Positions 1-7,839 of a stretch of DNA of 64,000 nt are shown in pieces (position 1 is the first letter of the stretch; each line of letters begins with the position of its first letter). The stretch spans positions 1 through 64,000 of the forward strand of contig JAHHHV010000092.1 in NCBI GenBank assembly GCA_019359155.1, given 5' to 3'. The position numbers and the translations under genes are program-made. The notes under the pieces are model-generated. The model saw only the letters and a list, made by a program, of their open reading frames with translations, ran no database searches and was not told the origin of the DNA. This DNA comes from Pegethrix bostrychoides GSE-TBD4-15B. GTDB taxonomy: Bacteria > Cyanobacteriota > Cyanobacteriia > Elainellales > Elainellaceae.

Positions 1-106
1 GCGCTACCACATCATTCGCGGCACATTGGATACTGCGGGCGTGAAAGATCGCAAGCAGGGGCGTTCCAAGTACGGAGCAAAGCGTCCTAAGGCAGCGAAG
101 GCTTAG
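1..106 (+). CDS. rpsL: 30S ribosomal protein S12, C-terminal fragment
   Basis: Only the last 34 codons are present because the gene enters from the left edge. They read [20 protein letters not shown] and continue to a Lys/Ala-rich end, which is the conserved S12 (uS12) C-terminus. S12 lies at the decoding centre of the 30S subunit. It is followed by rpsG, fusA, tuf and rpsJ, the cyanobacterial str operon order. The 209-bp spacer to rpsG holds no gene that I can see. Confidence 0.95.
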   Translation, partial: RYHIIRGTLDTAGVKDRKQGRSKYGAKRPKAAKA

Positions 107-315
107 TTGCCTGTCGGGCACAAGCTGCCAGCTCAGGTCGCCTCTTTAGAAGGGTAATCTGCACTGGCTTATCGTTCTACGAAAACCACAATACGACAAT
201 CACAAGAAGTCTGACTGAATTGAAAGAGCGGGGCAATCTGCGCTTCGACACAGCTCACTGTCAGGGTTTCACAAGCCATTTTTGTCCACTCGTAAATTTC
301 ACAAGGCTAGCTGCT

Positions 316-786
316 ATGTCTCGTCGGACTACCATTCAAAAACGCCCAGTTATTGCTGACCCGGTTTATAACAGCCGTTTGGTGAGCATGATTGTCTCTC
401 GCCTGATGTCCTCTGGCAAAAAATCAATTGCTTATGGCATCATCTACGATGCCTTCAAGCTGATTGAGGAGCGCACGAGTACAGAGCCGCTAGAGGTGTT
501 TGAACGAGCCGTCAAAAATGTAACTCCCCTAGTCGAAGTGAAAGCGCGCCGCGTCGGAGGCGCTACCTATCAAGTGCCCATGGAAGTTCGCTCTGAGCGC
601 GGCACCGCACTGGCGCTGCGCTGGATCACCCAGTACTCGAGGGCGCGGGCTGGTCGGACGATGGCAGGGAAGCTGGCTAACGAGCTGATGGATGCAGCCA
701 ACGAAACGGGGAGCGCCATTCGCAAACGGGAAGAGACGCACCGGATGGCTGAAGCCAACAAAGCATTTGCTCACTACCGCTACTAA
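316..786 (+). CDS. rpsG: 30S ribosomal protein S7
   Basis: A 156-residue S7 (uS7) protein, which organises the 3' domain of 16S rRNA in the 30S head near the exit site. It starts [20 protein letters not shown] and contains the conserved [12 protein letters not shown] segment. An upstream in-frame ATG at 220 would add 32 residues without S7 similarity, so the start at 316 is preferred. It is the second gene of the str operon; fusA follows after 98 bp. Confidence 0.97.
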   Translation: MSRRTTIQKRPVIADPVYNSRLVSMIVSRLMSSGKKSIAYGIIYDAFKLIEERTSTEPLEVFERAVKNVTPLVEVKARRVGGATYQVPMEVRSERGTALALRWITQYSRARAGRTMAGKLANELMDAANETGSAIRKREETHRMAEANKAFAHYRY

Positions 787-884
787 ACCTATTCGCTCAA
801 ACTCATTCAATCCATACGAGACGCTGAATAAAAGTATAAAATCTTAATGGAGAAGCCACTCCAGCGGAGATTCAGGAGGTAGCT

Positions 885-3005
885 GTGGCACGGACTATCC
901 CGTTAGAACGGGTACGCAATATTGGGATTGCCGCGCATATTGATGCAGGCAAGACGACAACAACTGAAAGAATTCTCTACTACTCTGGCGTTGTCTACAA
1001 AATTGGCGAGGTGCATGAAGGCACGGCTGTCACTGACTGGATGGAGCAGGAGCGGGAGCGAGGCATTACAATCACGGCGGCGGCAATCAGCACGTCTTGG
1101 ACGCGGCGTGATCCCAAAGACCTGACGCAGCCGCAGCCTGGAGCGCCTGAACATCGGATCAACATCATTGACACGCCCGGTCACGTAGACTTCACGATTG
1201 AGGTTGAGCGCTCAATGCGGGTACTAGACGGCGTGATTGCAGTCTTCTGCTCGGTGGGCGGCGTGCAGCCTCAGTCCGAGACTGTTTGGCGGCAGGCCGA
1301 CCGCTACAAAGTGCCTCGGATTGCCTTTGTCAATAAAATGGATCGGATGGGAGCCAACTTCTTGAAGGTCTATAGCCAGCTTCGGGATCGCCTCCGCGCT
1401 AATGCCGTGCCGATTCAGCTGCCAATCGGAGCTGAAGAAGGCTTCAAAGGCATTGTCGATCTGGTGCGGATGCAGGCTTACGTTTACAAAAACGATCTGG
1501 GCACCGACATTGAGATATCTGAGATTCCGGCGGATATGCAGGAGTTGGCCGCTGAGTTTCGGCTAAAGCTGGTTGAATCGGTGGCAGAAGCAGACGATGC
1601 GCTGATTGAGAAATACCTGAACGGCGAGGAGCTGAGCGAAGACGAGATTCGCAATGCCCTGCGGAAAGGCACAATTGCGGGCAAGATCGTCCCCGTGCTC
1701 TGCGGTTCGGCTTTCAAGAACAAAGGTGTTCAGCAGCTTTTAGATGGCGTAGTAGACTACCTGCCCTCCCCCAAAGAAGTGCCGCCCATTCAGGGCTTGC
1801 TGCCGGATGGCGAGACTGCAACTCGACCTGCAAACGACGATGCACCGTTTGCGGCTCTGGCCTTCAAAATCATGGCCGATCCCTACGGTCGCCTTACCTT
1901 TATCCGCGTCTATTCCGGCGTAATGACCAAAGGCACTTATGTCTACAACGCCTCCAAGGGCAAAAAAGAGCGGATTTCGCGGCTCATTCTACTTAAGGCC
2001 GACGATCGGGTTGAGGTGGATGAACTGCGAGCTGGAGATTTGGGCGCGGTCTTGGGGATGAAAGACACCTTCACAGGCGACACGCTCTGCGACGAAGCCC
2101 AGCCGATCATTCTCGAATCGCTGTTTGTGCCGGAGCCGGTGATCTCAGTGGCGGTTGAACCAAAGACCAAGCAGGATATGGAGAAGCTCTCCAAAGCCCT
2201 GCAAGCGCTTTCCGAGGAAGACCCCACCTTCCGGGTGCATGTCGATCCTGAAACCAACCAAACAGTGATTGCCGGGATGGGCGAGCTGCACCTTGATATT
2301 CTCGTCGATCGCATGAAGCGAGAATATAAGGTGGAAGCTAACGTGGGCGCACCTCAGGTCGCCTACCGAGAAACGATTCGCAAGCCTGTGAAAGCCGAAG
2401 GCAAATTTATTCGCCAGAGCGGCGGCAAGGGGCAGTATGGCCATGTCGTGATTGAAGTCACGCCCGGCGACGTGGGGACTGGCTTCGAGTTCGTCTCCAA
2501 GATTGTTGGCGGCGCGGTGCCGAAGGAATATATTGGCCCCGCTGAGCAAGGCATGAAGGAGGCTTGCGAATCCGGTATTCTAGCAGGCTATCCGGTGATT
2601 GATCTAAAAGCTACGATGGTAGACGGATCATTTCATGACGTAGACTCTTCAGAGATGGCGTTCAAGATTGCTGGTTCAATGGCAATCAAGGAGGCCGTGA
2701 TGAAGGCTTCGCCGGTCTTGTTAGAGCCGATGATGAAGGTTGAAGTTGAAGTTCCTGAGGACTTCATCGGCAACGTGATTGGAGATCTCAACTCCCGTCG
2801 AGGTCAGATCGAAGGTCAGGATACCGAGCAGGGCATTGCCAAGGTGACGACCAAAGTCCCCCTGGCTGAAATGTTTGGGTATGCTACCGACATTCGGTCG
2901 AAAACCCAAGGTCGCGGCATCTTCACGATGGAATTTAGCCACTATGAGGAAGTTCCTCGCAATGTGGCTGAAACGATCATCGCGAAGAGCAGAGGGAACG
3001 CATAG
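885..3005 (+). CDS. fusA: Translation elongation factor G
   Basis: EF-G, 706 residues, the GTPase that drives ribosomal translocation. The N-terminus has the G1 motif [15 protein letters not shown], then DTPGHVDFT (G3) and NKMDRMG (G4). Domain IV ([10 protein letters not shown] region) and the C-terminal fold follow, giving full family length. The start is GTG at 885, set by a strong ribosome-binding site, AGGAGGT, at 874-880. It lies between rpsG and tuf, with 25 bp to tuf. Confidence 0.98.
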   Translation: MARTIPLERVRNIGIAAHIDAGKTTTTERILYYSGVVYKIGEVHEGTAVTDWMEQERERGITITAAAISTSWTRRDPKDLTQPQPGAPEHRINIIDTPGHVDFTIEVERSMRVLDGVIAVFCSVGGVQPQSETVWRQADRYKVPRIAFVNKMDRMGANFLKVYSQLRDRLRANAVPIQLPIGAEEGFKGIVDLVRMQAYVYKNDLGTDIEISEIPADMQELAAEFRLKLVESVAEADDALIEKYLNGEELSEDEIRNALRKGTIAGKIVPVLCGSAFKNKGVQQLLDGVVDYLPSPKEVPPIQGLLPDGETATRPANDDAPFAALAFKIMADPYGRLTFIRVYSGVMTKGTYVYNASKGKKERISRLILLKADDRVEVDELRAGDLGAVLGMKDTFTGDTLCDEAQPIILESLFVPEPVISVAVEPKTKQDMEKLSKALQALSEEDPTFRVHVDPETNQTVIAGMGELHLDILVDRMKREYKVEANVGAPQVAYRETIRKPVKAEGKFIRQSGGKGQYGHVVIEVTPGDVGTGFEFVSKIVGGAVPKEYIGPAEQGMKEACESGILAGYPVIDLKATMVDGSFHDVDSSEMAFKIAGSMAIKEAVMKASPVLLEPMMKVEVEVPEDFIGNVIGDLNSRRGQIEGQDTEQGIAKVTTKVPLAEMFGYATDIRSKTQGRGIFTMEFSHYEEVPRNVAETIIAKSRGNA

Positions 3006-3030
3006 TCAGTAAAGAGGAACGGATAGAGAC

Positions 3031-4260
3031 ATGGCACGCGCAAAATTTGAACGGACAAAACCCCACGTTAATATTGGTACGGTTGGTCACGTTGACCACG
3101 GCAAGACAACCCTGACCGCTGCGATCACCATGACGCTGTCGGCTCTGGGGCAGGCTCAGGCTCGCAAGTATGATGAGATTGACGCTGCGCCCGAAGAAAA
3201 GGCGCGTGGTATCACGATCAACACGGCGCACGTTGAGTATGAAACCGAGAACCGCCACTATGCTCACGTAGACTGTCCTGGGCACGCTGACTATGTGAAA
3301 AACATGATCACTGGCGCAGCCCAAATGGACGGCGCAATCCTGGTTGTAGCGGCCACCGATGGCGCGATGCCTCAGACCAGAGAGCATATCCTGCTTGCTA
3401 AACAGGTGGGCGTACCCAGCATCGTCGTTTTCCTGAACAAAATTGACCAGGTAGACGACGAAGAGCTGCTAGAGCTGGTCGAGCTAGAGCTACGCGAACT
3501 GCTTAGCAGCTACGACTTCCCCGGCGACGATCTGCCGATCATTCGCGGTTCCGGGCTGATGGCGCTAGAGGCTATGGTCAAAGACCCCAAAACCAAGCGG
3601 GGCGACAACGAGTGGGTTGACAAGATCTATGAGCTGATGGACGCGGTGGATTCCTTCATTCCCACGCCTGAGCGGGATGTGGACAAGCCGTTCCTGATGG
3701 CGGTTGAGGATGTCTTCACAATTACGGGTCGCGGCACGGTGGCCACAGGTCGGATTGAACGCGGGAAAGTCAAGATCAACGAAACGGTTGAGCTGATTGG
3801 CATTCGCGAAACCCGCACCACCACCGTTACCGGCATCGAGATGTTCAAGAAGAGCCTCGACGAAGGGATGGCCGGAGACAACGCGGGTCTGCTGCTGCGC
3901 GGCTTCAAGAAAGAAGACATCGAGCGCGGCATGGTGCTGGCTAAGCCCGGTTCGATCAAGCCTCACACTCAGTTTGAGGGTGAGGTCTACATCCTGACGG
4001 AGAAAGAAGGCGGACGCAAAACCCCCTTCTTCCCCGGTTACAAGCCTCAGTTCTATGTCCGCACCACTGACGTGACGGGCACAATCGTTGCTTTCACGGC
4101 AGATGACGGCAGCGCGGCTGAAATGATCATGCCCGGCGACCGGATCAAAATGACTGTTGAGCTGATCAACGCAATCGCGATTGAACAGGGAATGCGGTTC
4201 GCCATTCGTGAAGGTGGCCGGACAATTGGTGCAGGCGTTGTTTCTAAAATCCTGAAATAG
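3031..4260 (+). CDS. tuf: Translation elongation factor Tu
   Basis: EF-Tu, 409 residues, which delivers aminoacyl-tRNA to the ribosome A site as a GTP complex. Visible motifs are [14 protein letters not shown] (G1), [12 protein letters not shown] (switch I), [12 protein letters not shown] (G3) and NKIDQVDD (G4). Beta-barrel domains II and III follow. The length and the acidic [10 protein letters not shown] insertion fit cyanobacterial and plastid EF-Tu. It belongs to the str operon; a long hairpin lies directly after the stop codon. Confidence 0.98.
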   Translation: MARAKFERTKPHVNIGTVGHVDHGKTTLTAAITMTLSALGQAQARKYDEIDAAPEEKARGITINTAHVEYETENRHYAHVDCPGHADYVKNMITGAAQMDGAILVVAATDGAMPQTREHILLAKQVGVPSIVVFLNKIDQVDDEELLELVELELRELLSSYDFPGDDLPIIRGSGLMALEAMVKDPKTKRGDNEWVDKIYELMDAVDSFIPTPERDVDKPFLMAVEDVFTITGRGTVATGRIERGKVKINETVELIGIRETRTTTVTGIEMFKKSLDEGMAGDNAGLLLRGFKKEDIERGMVLAKPGSIKPHTQFEGEVYILTEKEGGRKTPFFPGYKPQFYVRTTDVTGTIVAFTADDGSAAEMIMPGDRIKMTVELINAIAIEQGMRFAIREGGRTIGAGVVSKILK

Positions 4261-4275
4261 CTCGCCCTGCTGGAC

Positions 4276-4314
4276 ATTTCAGCAGCCTTGATTCATGATC
4301 AGGGCTGCTGAAAT
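4276..4314 (+). terminator. Long inverted repeat between tuf and rpsJ
   Basis: A 12-bp perfect stem (4276-4287 with 4303-4314) continues through one T-G wobble into a further 4-bp stem (4289-4292 with 4298-4301), leaving a 5-nt loop. The downstream side is AAATTTGAAC, not a U-run, so this is not a textbook intrinsic terminator. It could attenuate read-through into rpsJ, protect the tuf 3' end, or serve as a processing site. The structure is seen; the function is inferred. Confidence 0.6.
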
Positions 4315-4357
4315 TTGAACGACCGAACCTTGAAAACTCAGAATTGGAACTAATTCG

Positions 4358-4675
4358 ATGGCAACCATCCAACAGCAAAAGATCCGTATCCGCCTGAAAG
4401 CCTTTGATCGGGGCTTGCTAGATACATCCTGCGACAAAATTGTCGAGACGGCCAACCGCACCAACGCTACAGCAATTGGCCCAATTCCCCTGCCCACCAA
4501 GCGTCGAATCTACTGCGTGCTGCGTTCGCCCCACGTGGACAAAGACTCCCGTGAGCACTTTGAAACCCGTACTCACCGCCGGATTATCGATATCTATCAG
4601 CCCTCTTCCAAAACTATCGACGCATTGATGAAGCTCGATTTACCTGCAGGTGTTGATATTGAAGTGAAGCTATAG
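4358..4675 (+). CDS. rpsJ: 30S ribosomal protein S10
   Basis: S10 (uS10), 105 residues, with the family core [15 protein letters not shown] and the region [21 protein letters not shown]10 sits in the 30S head and also acts as NusE in transcription antitermination. In cyanobacteria it is placed downstream of tuf rather than at the head of the S10 operon, as here. It is the last gene of the str operon and is followed by a terminator. Confidence 0.98.
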   Translation: MATIQQQKIRIRLKAFDRGLLDTSCDKIVETANRTNATAIGPIPLPTKRRIYCVLRSPHVDKDSREHFETRTHRRIIDIYQPSSKTIDALMKLDLPAGVDIEVKL

Positions 4676-4724
4676 GAAATTTGGCTATCAGCCCGGTTGC
4701 CCTTAACAATGCGATAAACTAATC

Positions 4725-4756
4725 AGAGTAGTTACAACTCGTAACTGCTCTTTTTT
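4725..4756 (+). terminator. Rho-independent terminator of the str operon
   Basis: An 11-bp stem (AGAGTAGTTAC at 4725-4735 with GTAACTGCTCT at 4741-4751, one G-T wobble), a 5-nt loop AACTC and a run of six T residues. It lies 50 bp after the rpsJ stop and separates the operon from the Lon-N gene. Confidence 0.88.
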
Positions 4757-4833
4757 CATAGATTCTGATAGAGATTCAAACGATACCTGCTACACCTATT
4801 CTCTGAGTTCACTTCGCTGGAAATTCAATTGTA

Positions 4834-5475
4834 ATGGCGTTCTCTTCATCCGTTGCCGTGCGCGAGCTGCCACTGTTCCCCCTATCAGAAGTTGTGCTGT
4901 TTCCGAACGTGCCGTTGCCGCTGCATATTTTTGAGTTTCGGTATCGGATCATGATGAGCACGATTTTACAGAGCGATCGCCGCTTTGGCGTGCTGATGGT
5001 TGACCCGGATGAAGGAAAAGTGGCCGGAGTTGGTTGCTGTGCAGAAGTGGTCTACCATGAGCGCACGCCAGACGATCGGGTTTATATCAAAACGGTTGGA
5101 CAGCAGAGATTTCGGGTGCTTGACTACGTGCGTGAGAAGCCTTACTACGTTGGGCTGGTTGAATGGATTGAAGACCAGACTGCCGACCGTGACCTGAGCA
5201 GCCTTACAACCGATGTCGATCAGCTGCTGCGAGATGTGGTGCAGCTTTCGGCTAAGCTGACGGGACAGGACATTGAGCTACCCGACGATATTCCCGATGC
5301 GCCAATTGAGCTGTCTTACTGGGTCGCTGGTAACTTGAAGGGGGTCGCCCAAGAGCAGCAGCTATTGCTAGAGATGCAGGATACCGCCGCTCGACTTGAG
5401 CGAGAAGCCGAGATCTTGACCACAACCCGCAATCATTTGGCCGCTAGAGCTGCGCTTAAAGATGCGTTTGACTAG
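4834..5475 (+). CDS. Lon N-terminal (substrate-binding, PUA-like) domain protein
   Basis: A 213-residue protein matching the N-terminal substrate-binding domain of Lon, without ATPase or protease domains. It has the motif LPLFPLSEVVLFPNVPLPLH, then IFEFRYRIM and the GVGCCAEV strand. Standalone proteins of this kind are common in cyanobacteria and their cellular role is not settled. It is probably transcribed alone, after the str terminator. It converges on pheA with a 5-bp gap between the stop codons. Confidence 0.9.
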   Translation: MAFSSSVAVRELPLFPLSEVVLFPNVPLPLHIFEFRYRIMMSTILQSDRRFGVLMVDPDEGKVAGVGCCAEVVYHERTPDDRVYIKTVGQQRFRVLDYVREKPYYVGLVEWIEDQTADRDLSSLTTDVDQLLRDVVQLSAKLTGQDIELPDDIPDAPIELSYWVAGNLKGVAQEQQLLLEMQDTAARLEREAEILTTTRNHLAARAALKDAFD

Positions 5476-5480
5476 ACGGA

Positions 5481-6362
5481 TTAGGGCAACAGCCCCCTAG
5501 GTGGAGTGGGCGTTAGCTCTGCAAATTTGATGCTGTAGCTGCCAAATAGTTTCAAAGTTTCGCTGTACTGCTTCAGCTCCTGGATTGCGGCTTGGACTGC
5601 GGCAGACTGGATGCTAGCCTCAATATCAACAAAAAATAGATAGTCGCCTAGCGATCGCTTGCTGGGACGAGACTCAATTCGGCTCAGGTTGAGGCTTCGT
5701 TCAGCGAAGACTTGCAGAGCACTGACCAATCCGCCCGGTCGGTTGGCTGGCAGACTAAAGGCGAGCGAGGTATGGCTACCGACATTGGATTCACTTAACC
5801 CCAGCACCCAAAACCGGGTGCAGTTATCGGGATGATCGTTGATCGGGTAGGCCAGAATCGGCAGCTGATAGAGCTGAGCTGCTCGCTGAGAGGCGACTGC
5901 GGCGGCTGTACTGCTCTGTTTTAGGTGCTGTAATGATTCTGTGGTTGAATGGGTTGGAATCAGCTGAGCCGAGGGCAAATGCTGCGTCAGCCAGCCCTGA
6001 CACTGAGCCAGCGCCTGCGGATGAGAGTAAACTGTCTGGATCTGCTCAGTTCCTGCGGCACAGGAGAGCAGCGCATGTGAAATGGGCAAGACCAGAGCCT
6101 GTTGAATCTGAAGCTGATTGAGCTGCCAGACGGTATCTAGCGTCACGCCTACCCCGCCTTCAATCGAGTTCTCTACTGGCACCACCGCAAGCTGACTCTG
6201 CTGTTCAGCGACCGCATAGAGCGCTTGGACAATGCTGGGATAGGGGCTGAGCTGAGGCAGATACTCTAAATCCTGACTCGCAGCAAGCCAGTCAGCACAG
6301 ACTAGAACCGCCATTTCACTGTAGGTTCCGGACGGCCCTAGATAGGCAATAGATATCGGCAT
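5481..6362 (-). CDS. pheA: Prephenate dehydratase
   Basis: A 293-residue monofunctional prephenate dehydratase, converting prephenate to phenylpyruvate in phenylalanine synthesis. The catalytic periplasmic-binding-like domain starts AYLGPSGTYSEMAV and includes VPVENSIEGGVGVTLD and DNCTRFWVLG. The C-terminal ACT domain is visible at LVSALQVFAERSLNLSRIES, the ESRP part being the usual phenylalanine-sensing site, so feedback inhibition by Phe is likely. There is no chorismate mutase domain. It is divergent from the DUF1997 gene across 225 bp. Confidence 0.95.
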   Translation of the reverse strand: MPISIAYLGPSGTYSEMAVLVCADWLAASQDLEYLPQLSPYPSIVQALYAVAEQQSQLAVVPVENSIEGGVGVTLDTVWQLNQLQIQQALVLPISHALLSCAAGTEQIQTVYSHPQALAQCQGWLTQHLPSAQLIPTHSTTESLQHLKQSSTAAAVASQRAAQLYQLPILAYPINDHPDNCTRFWVLGLSESNVGSHTSLAFSLPANRPGGLVSALQVFAERSLNLSRIESRPSKRSLGDYLFFVDIEASIQSAAVQAAIQELKQYSETLKLFGSYSIKFAELTPTPPRGLLP

Positions 6363-6564
6363 AAATAATGTTCAAAGTCTCGAGGGCATCAGCTTCAAAA
6401 TAGCAGGCGACGAGGGGGCTCGCCGAATTAAGAAATGAGCGGAAATGTAAGGCTAAGTAAAGCCATCTCAGCTGGGGCAGCATGAACCGCTATACTTTGG
6501 TGAAGAAAAGATGATCTTCTAGGAAAGATTGAAAGATTGTAAAATTTAATTAAATATTTAGATA

Positions 6565-6591
6565 ATGGCAACTCAGCCTCCCCCGCTATGA
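6565..6591 (+). CDS. Eight-codon upstream ORF (MATQPPPL) overlapping the next start
   Basis: An ATG at 6565 opens an eight-codon reading frame, MATQPPPL, whose TGA (6589-6591) overlaps the ATG of the DUF1997 gene (6588-6590) as ATGA. It ends in three consecutive proline codons (CCT CCC CCG), a context known to stall ribosomes unless EF-P acts. Neither this ATG nor the downstream one has an evident Shine-Dalgarno sequence. It could be a coupling or leader ORF, or a chance arrangement; translation is not shown. Confidence 0.35.
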   Translation: MATQPPPL

Positions 6592-7169
6592 GCGTTTGCT
6601 TCTCTGCAATTCAGTCCGTTGAAATTTTGGTTCCAGCTCAGCCGATTCCGATTCAGCACTATCTGCGGCAGCCGCAGCGGTTGATTCAAGCCCTGATTGA
6701 TCCGAGTCAGGTTGAGCCGTTGGGTCAGGATCGCTTTCGCTTCAAGATGCGTCCGCTGCAATTTCTGGCCTTGAGCTTGCAGCCCACCGTTGATCTGCAT
6801 ATTTGGGCTGAAGCAGACGGGACGATCCGGCTTGAGTCAGTGGGCTGCGATATTCGCGGTGTTGAATATATCAATCAGCGGTTCAGCTTAAATCTGGCAG
6901 GGCAGCTTACGCCTGTGCAGATGCAGTCCAAAACCTATCTCAAGGGAATGGCCGATCTGAAGGTTCAGGTTGAGCTGCCGCCGCCGCTCTCGTTTACGCC
7001 GCGTCTGCTGGTGGAAACGACGGGCAACGGGCTGCTGCGGAGCGTGCTGCTGACGATTAAGCAACGGCTGGTGCATCAGTTGCTCTCAGACTATTGTGCC
7101 TGGGTTAAGGCTCAGCAGGCAGTAGACAGCCCTAGCCTTCAGTGGTCGCCCAAAGGATCGCTGCTCTAG
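6588..7169 (+). CDS. DUF1997 family protein
   Basis: A 193-residue protein of the DUF1997 family found in cyanobacteria and plants; the function is unknown. It is rich in beta-strand-like segments (FRFKMRPLQFLALSLQPTVD; VDLHIWAEADGTIRLES), with no signal peptide or membrane segment, suggesting a soluble, lipid- or ligand-binding-like fold. It has no Shine-Dalgarno site and starts within the stop of an eight-codon ORF. Its TAG shares the four bases CTAG with the stop of rnhB on the other strand. Confidence 0.8.
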   Translation: MSVCFSAIQSVEILVPAQPIPIQHYLRQPQRLIQALIDPSQVEPLGQDRFRFKMRPLQFLALSLQPTVDLHIWAEADGTIRLESVGCDIRGVEYINQRFSLNLAGQLTPVQMQSKTYLKGMADLKVQVELPPPLSFTPRLLVETTGNGLLRSVLLTIKQRLVHQLLSDYCAWVKAQQAVDSPSLQWSPKGSLL

Positions 7170-7807
7170 GCATTGCAGTTTGGCAGGCTATCAATCTGAC
7201 AAGGGCTAAAGGAGAGCCGATGCTGCCGGGAAACGCCGAGCTGCTGGAGCGCCTGCCGATGCTGAGCGGTGCCGTAGCCTTTGTGAGCCTCCAAGCCATA
7301 GCCGGGATAGCGTTTGGCTAATCTGATCATTAGCCGATCGCGCCAGACTTTTGCAACGACGCTAGCGGCAGCAATTACCAGCGACTTTTGATCGCCCTTA
7401 ACGAGAGTCTGCTGCGGAATTTGCAGTTGGGGCAGGCGCTGGTTGCCGTCAATCAGGCAAAGCTGGGGCTGGGGCTGGAGTCGAGCAATAGCGCGCTGCA
7501 TTGCCAGCAGAGCTGCCTGAAGAATATTTAGCCGATCGATTTCTGCAACAGAGGCCACCCCAATCCGACAGTCAATGGCCAAAGCCTGAATCTGGGTGGC
7601 TAGCACCTGACGCTGAAGGGGCTTGAGTCGCTTGCTATCGGTTAAGCCAGCCTCAGCAAGCGGCAGAACTGCGATCTGCGGCAGAATCACGGCTGCGGCA
7701 ACAACTGGTCCAAATAGCGCACCCCGCCCCACTTCATCGATGCCAGCAACCTGCTCAATCGACAAAGACTCAGCCAGATGCTCAAAAATTAATTTTCTGC
7801 ATTCCAC
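7166..7807 (-). CDS. rnhB: Ribonuclease HII
   Basis: RNase HII, 213 residues, which cuts the RNA strand of RNA-DNA hybrids and removes misincorporated ribonucleotides. The signature GIDEVGRGALFGPVVAAAV carries the first catalytic Asp and Glu. CLIDGNQRLP carries the next Asp, and ASVVAKVWRDRLM the last. It lies 32 bp downstream of rne on the same strand, the conserved cyanobacterial rne-rnhB pair, so it is probably co-transcribed with rne. Confidence 0.95.
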   Translation of the reverse strand: MECRKLIFEHLAESLSIEQVAGIDEVGRGALFGPVVAAAVILPQIAVLPLAEAGLTDSKRLKPLQRQVLATQIQALAIDCRIGVASVAEIDRLNILQAALLAMQRAIARLQPQPQLCLIDGNQRLPQLQIPQQTLVKGDQKSLVIAAASVVAKVWRDRLMIRLAKRYPGYGLEAHKGYGTAQHRQALQQLGVSRQHRLSFSPCQIDSLPNCNA

Positions 7808-7839
7808 CTAGCTTGGCTCCAATGCTGGTTGCTTTTGGC

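Noticed and set aside
2145-2549. Long minus-strand ORF inside fusA
   Set aside because: It is the antisense shadow of a strongly conserved gene and has no recognisable domain or ribosome-binding site.
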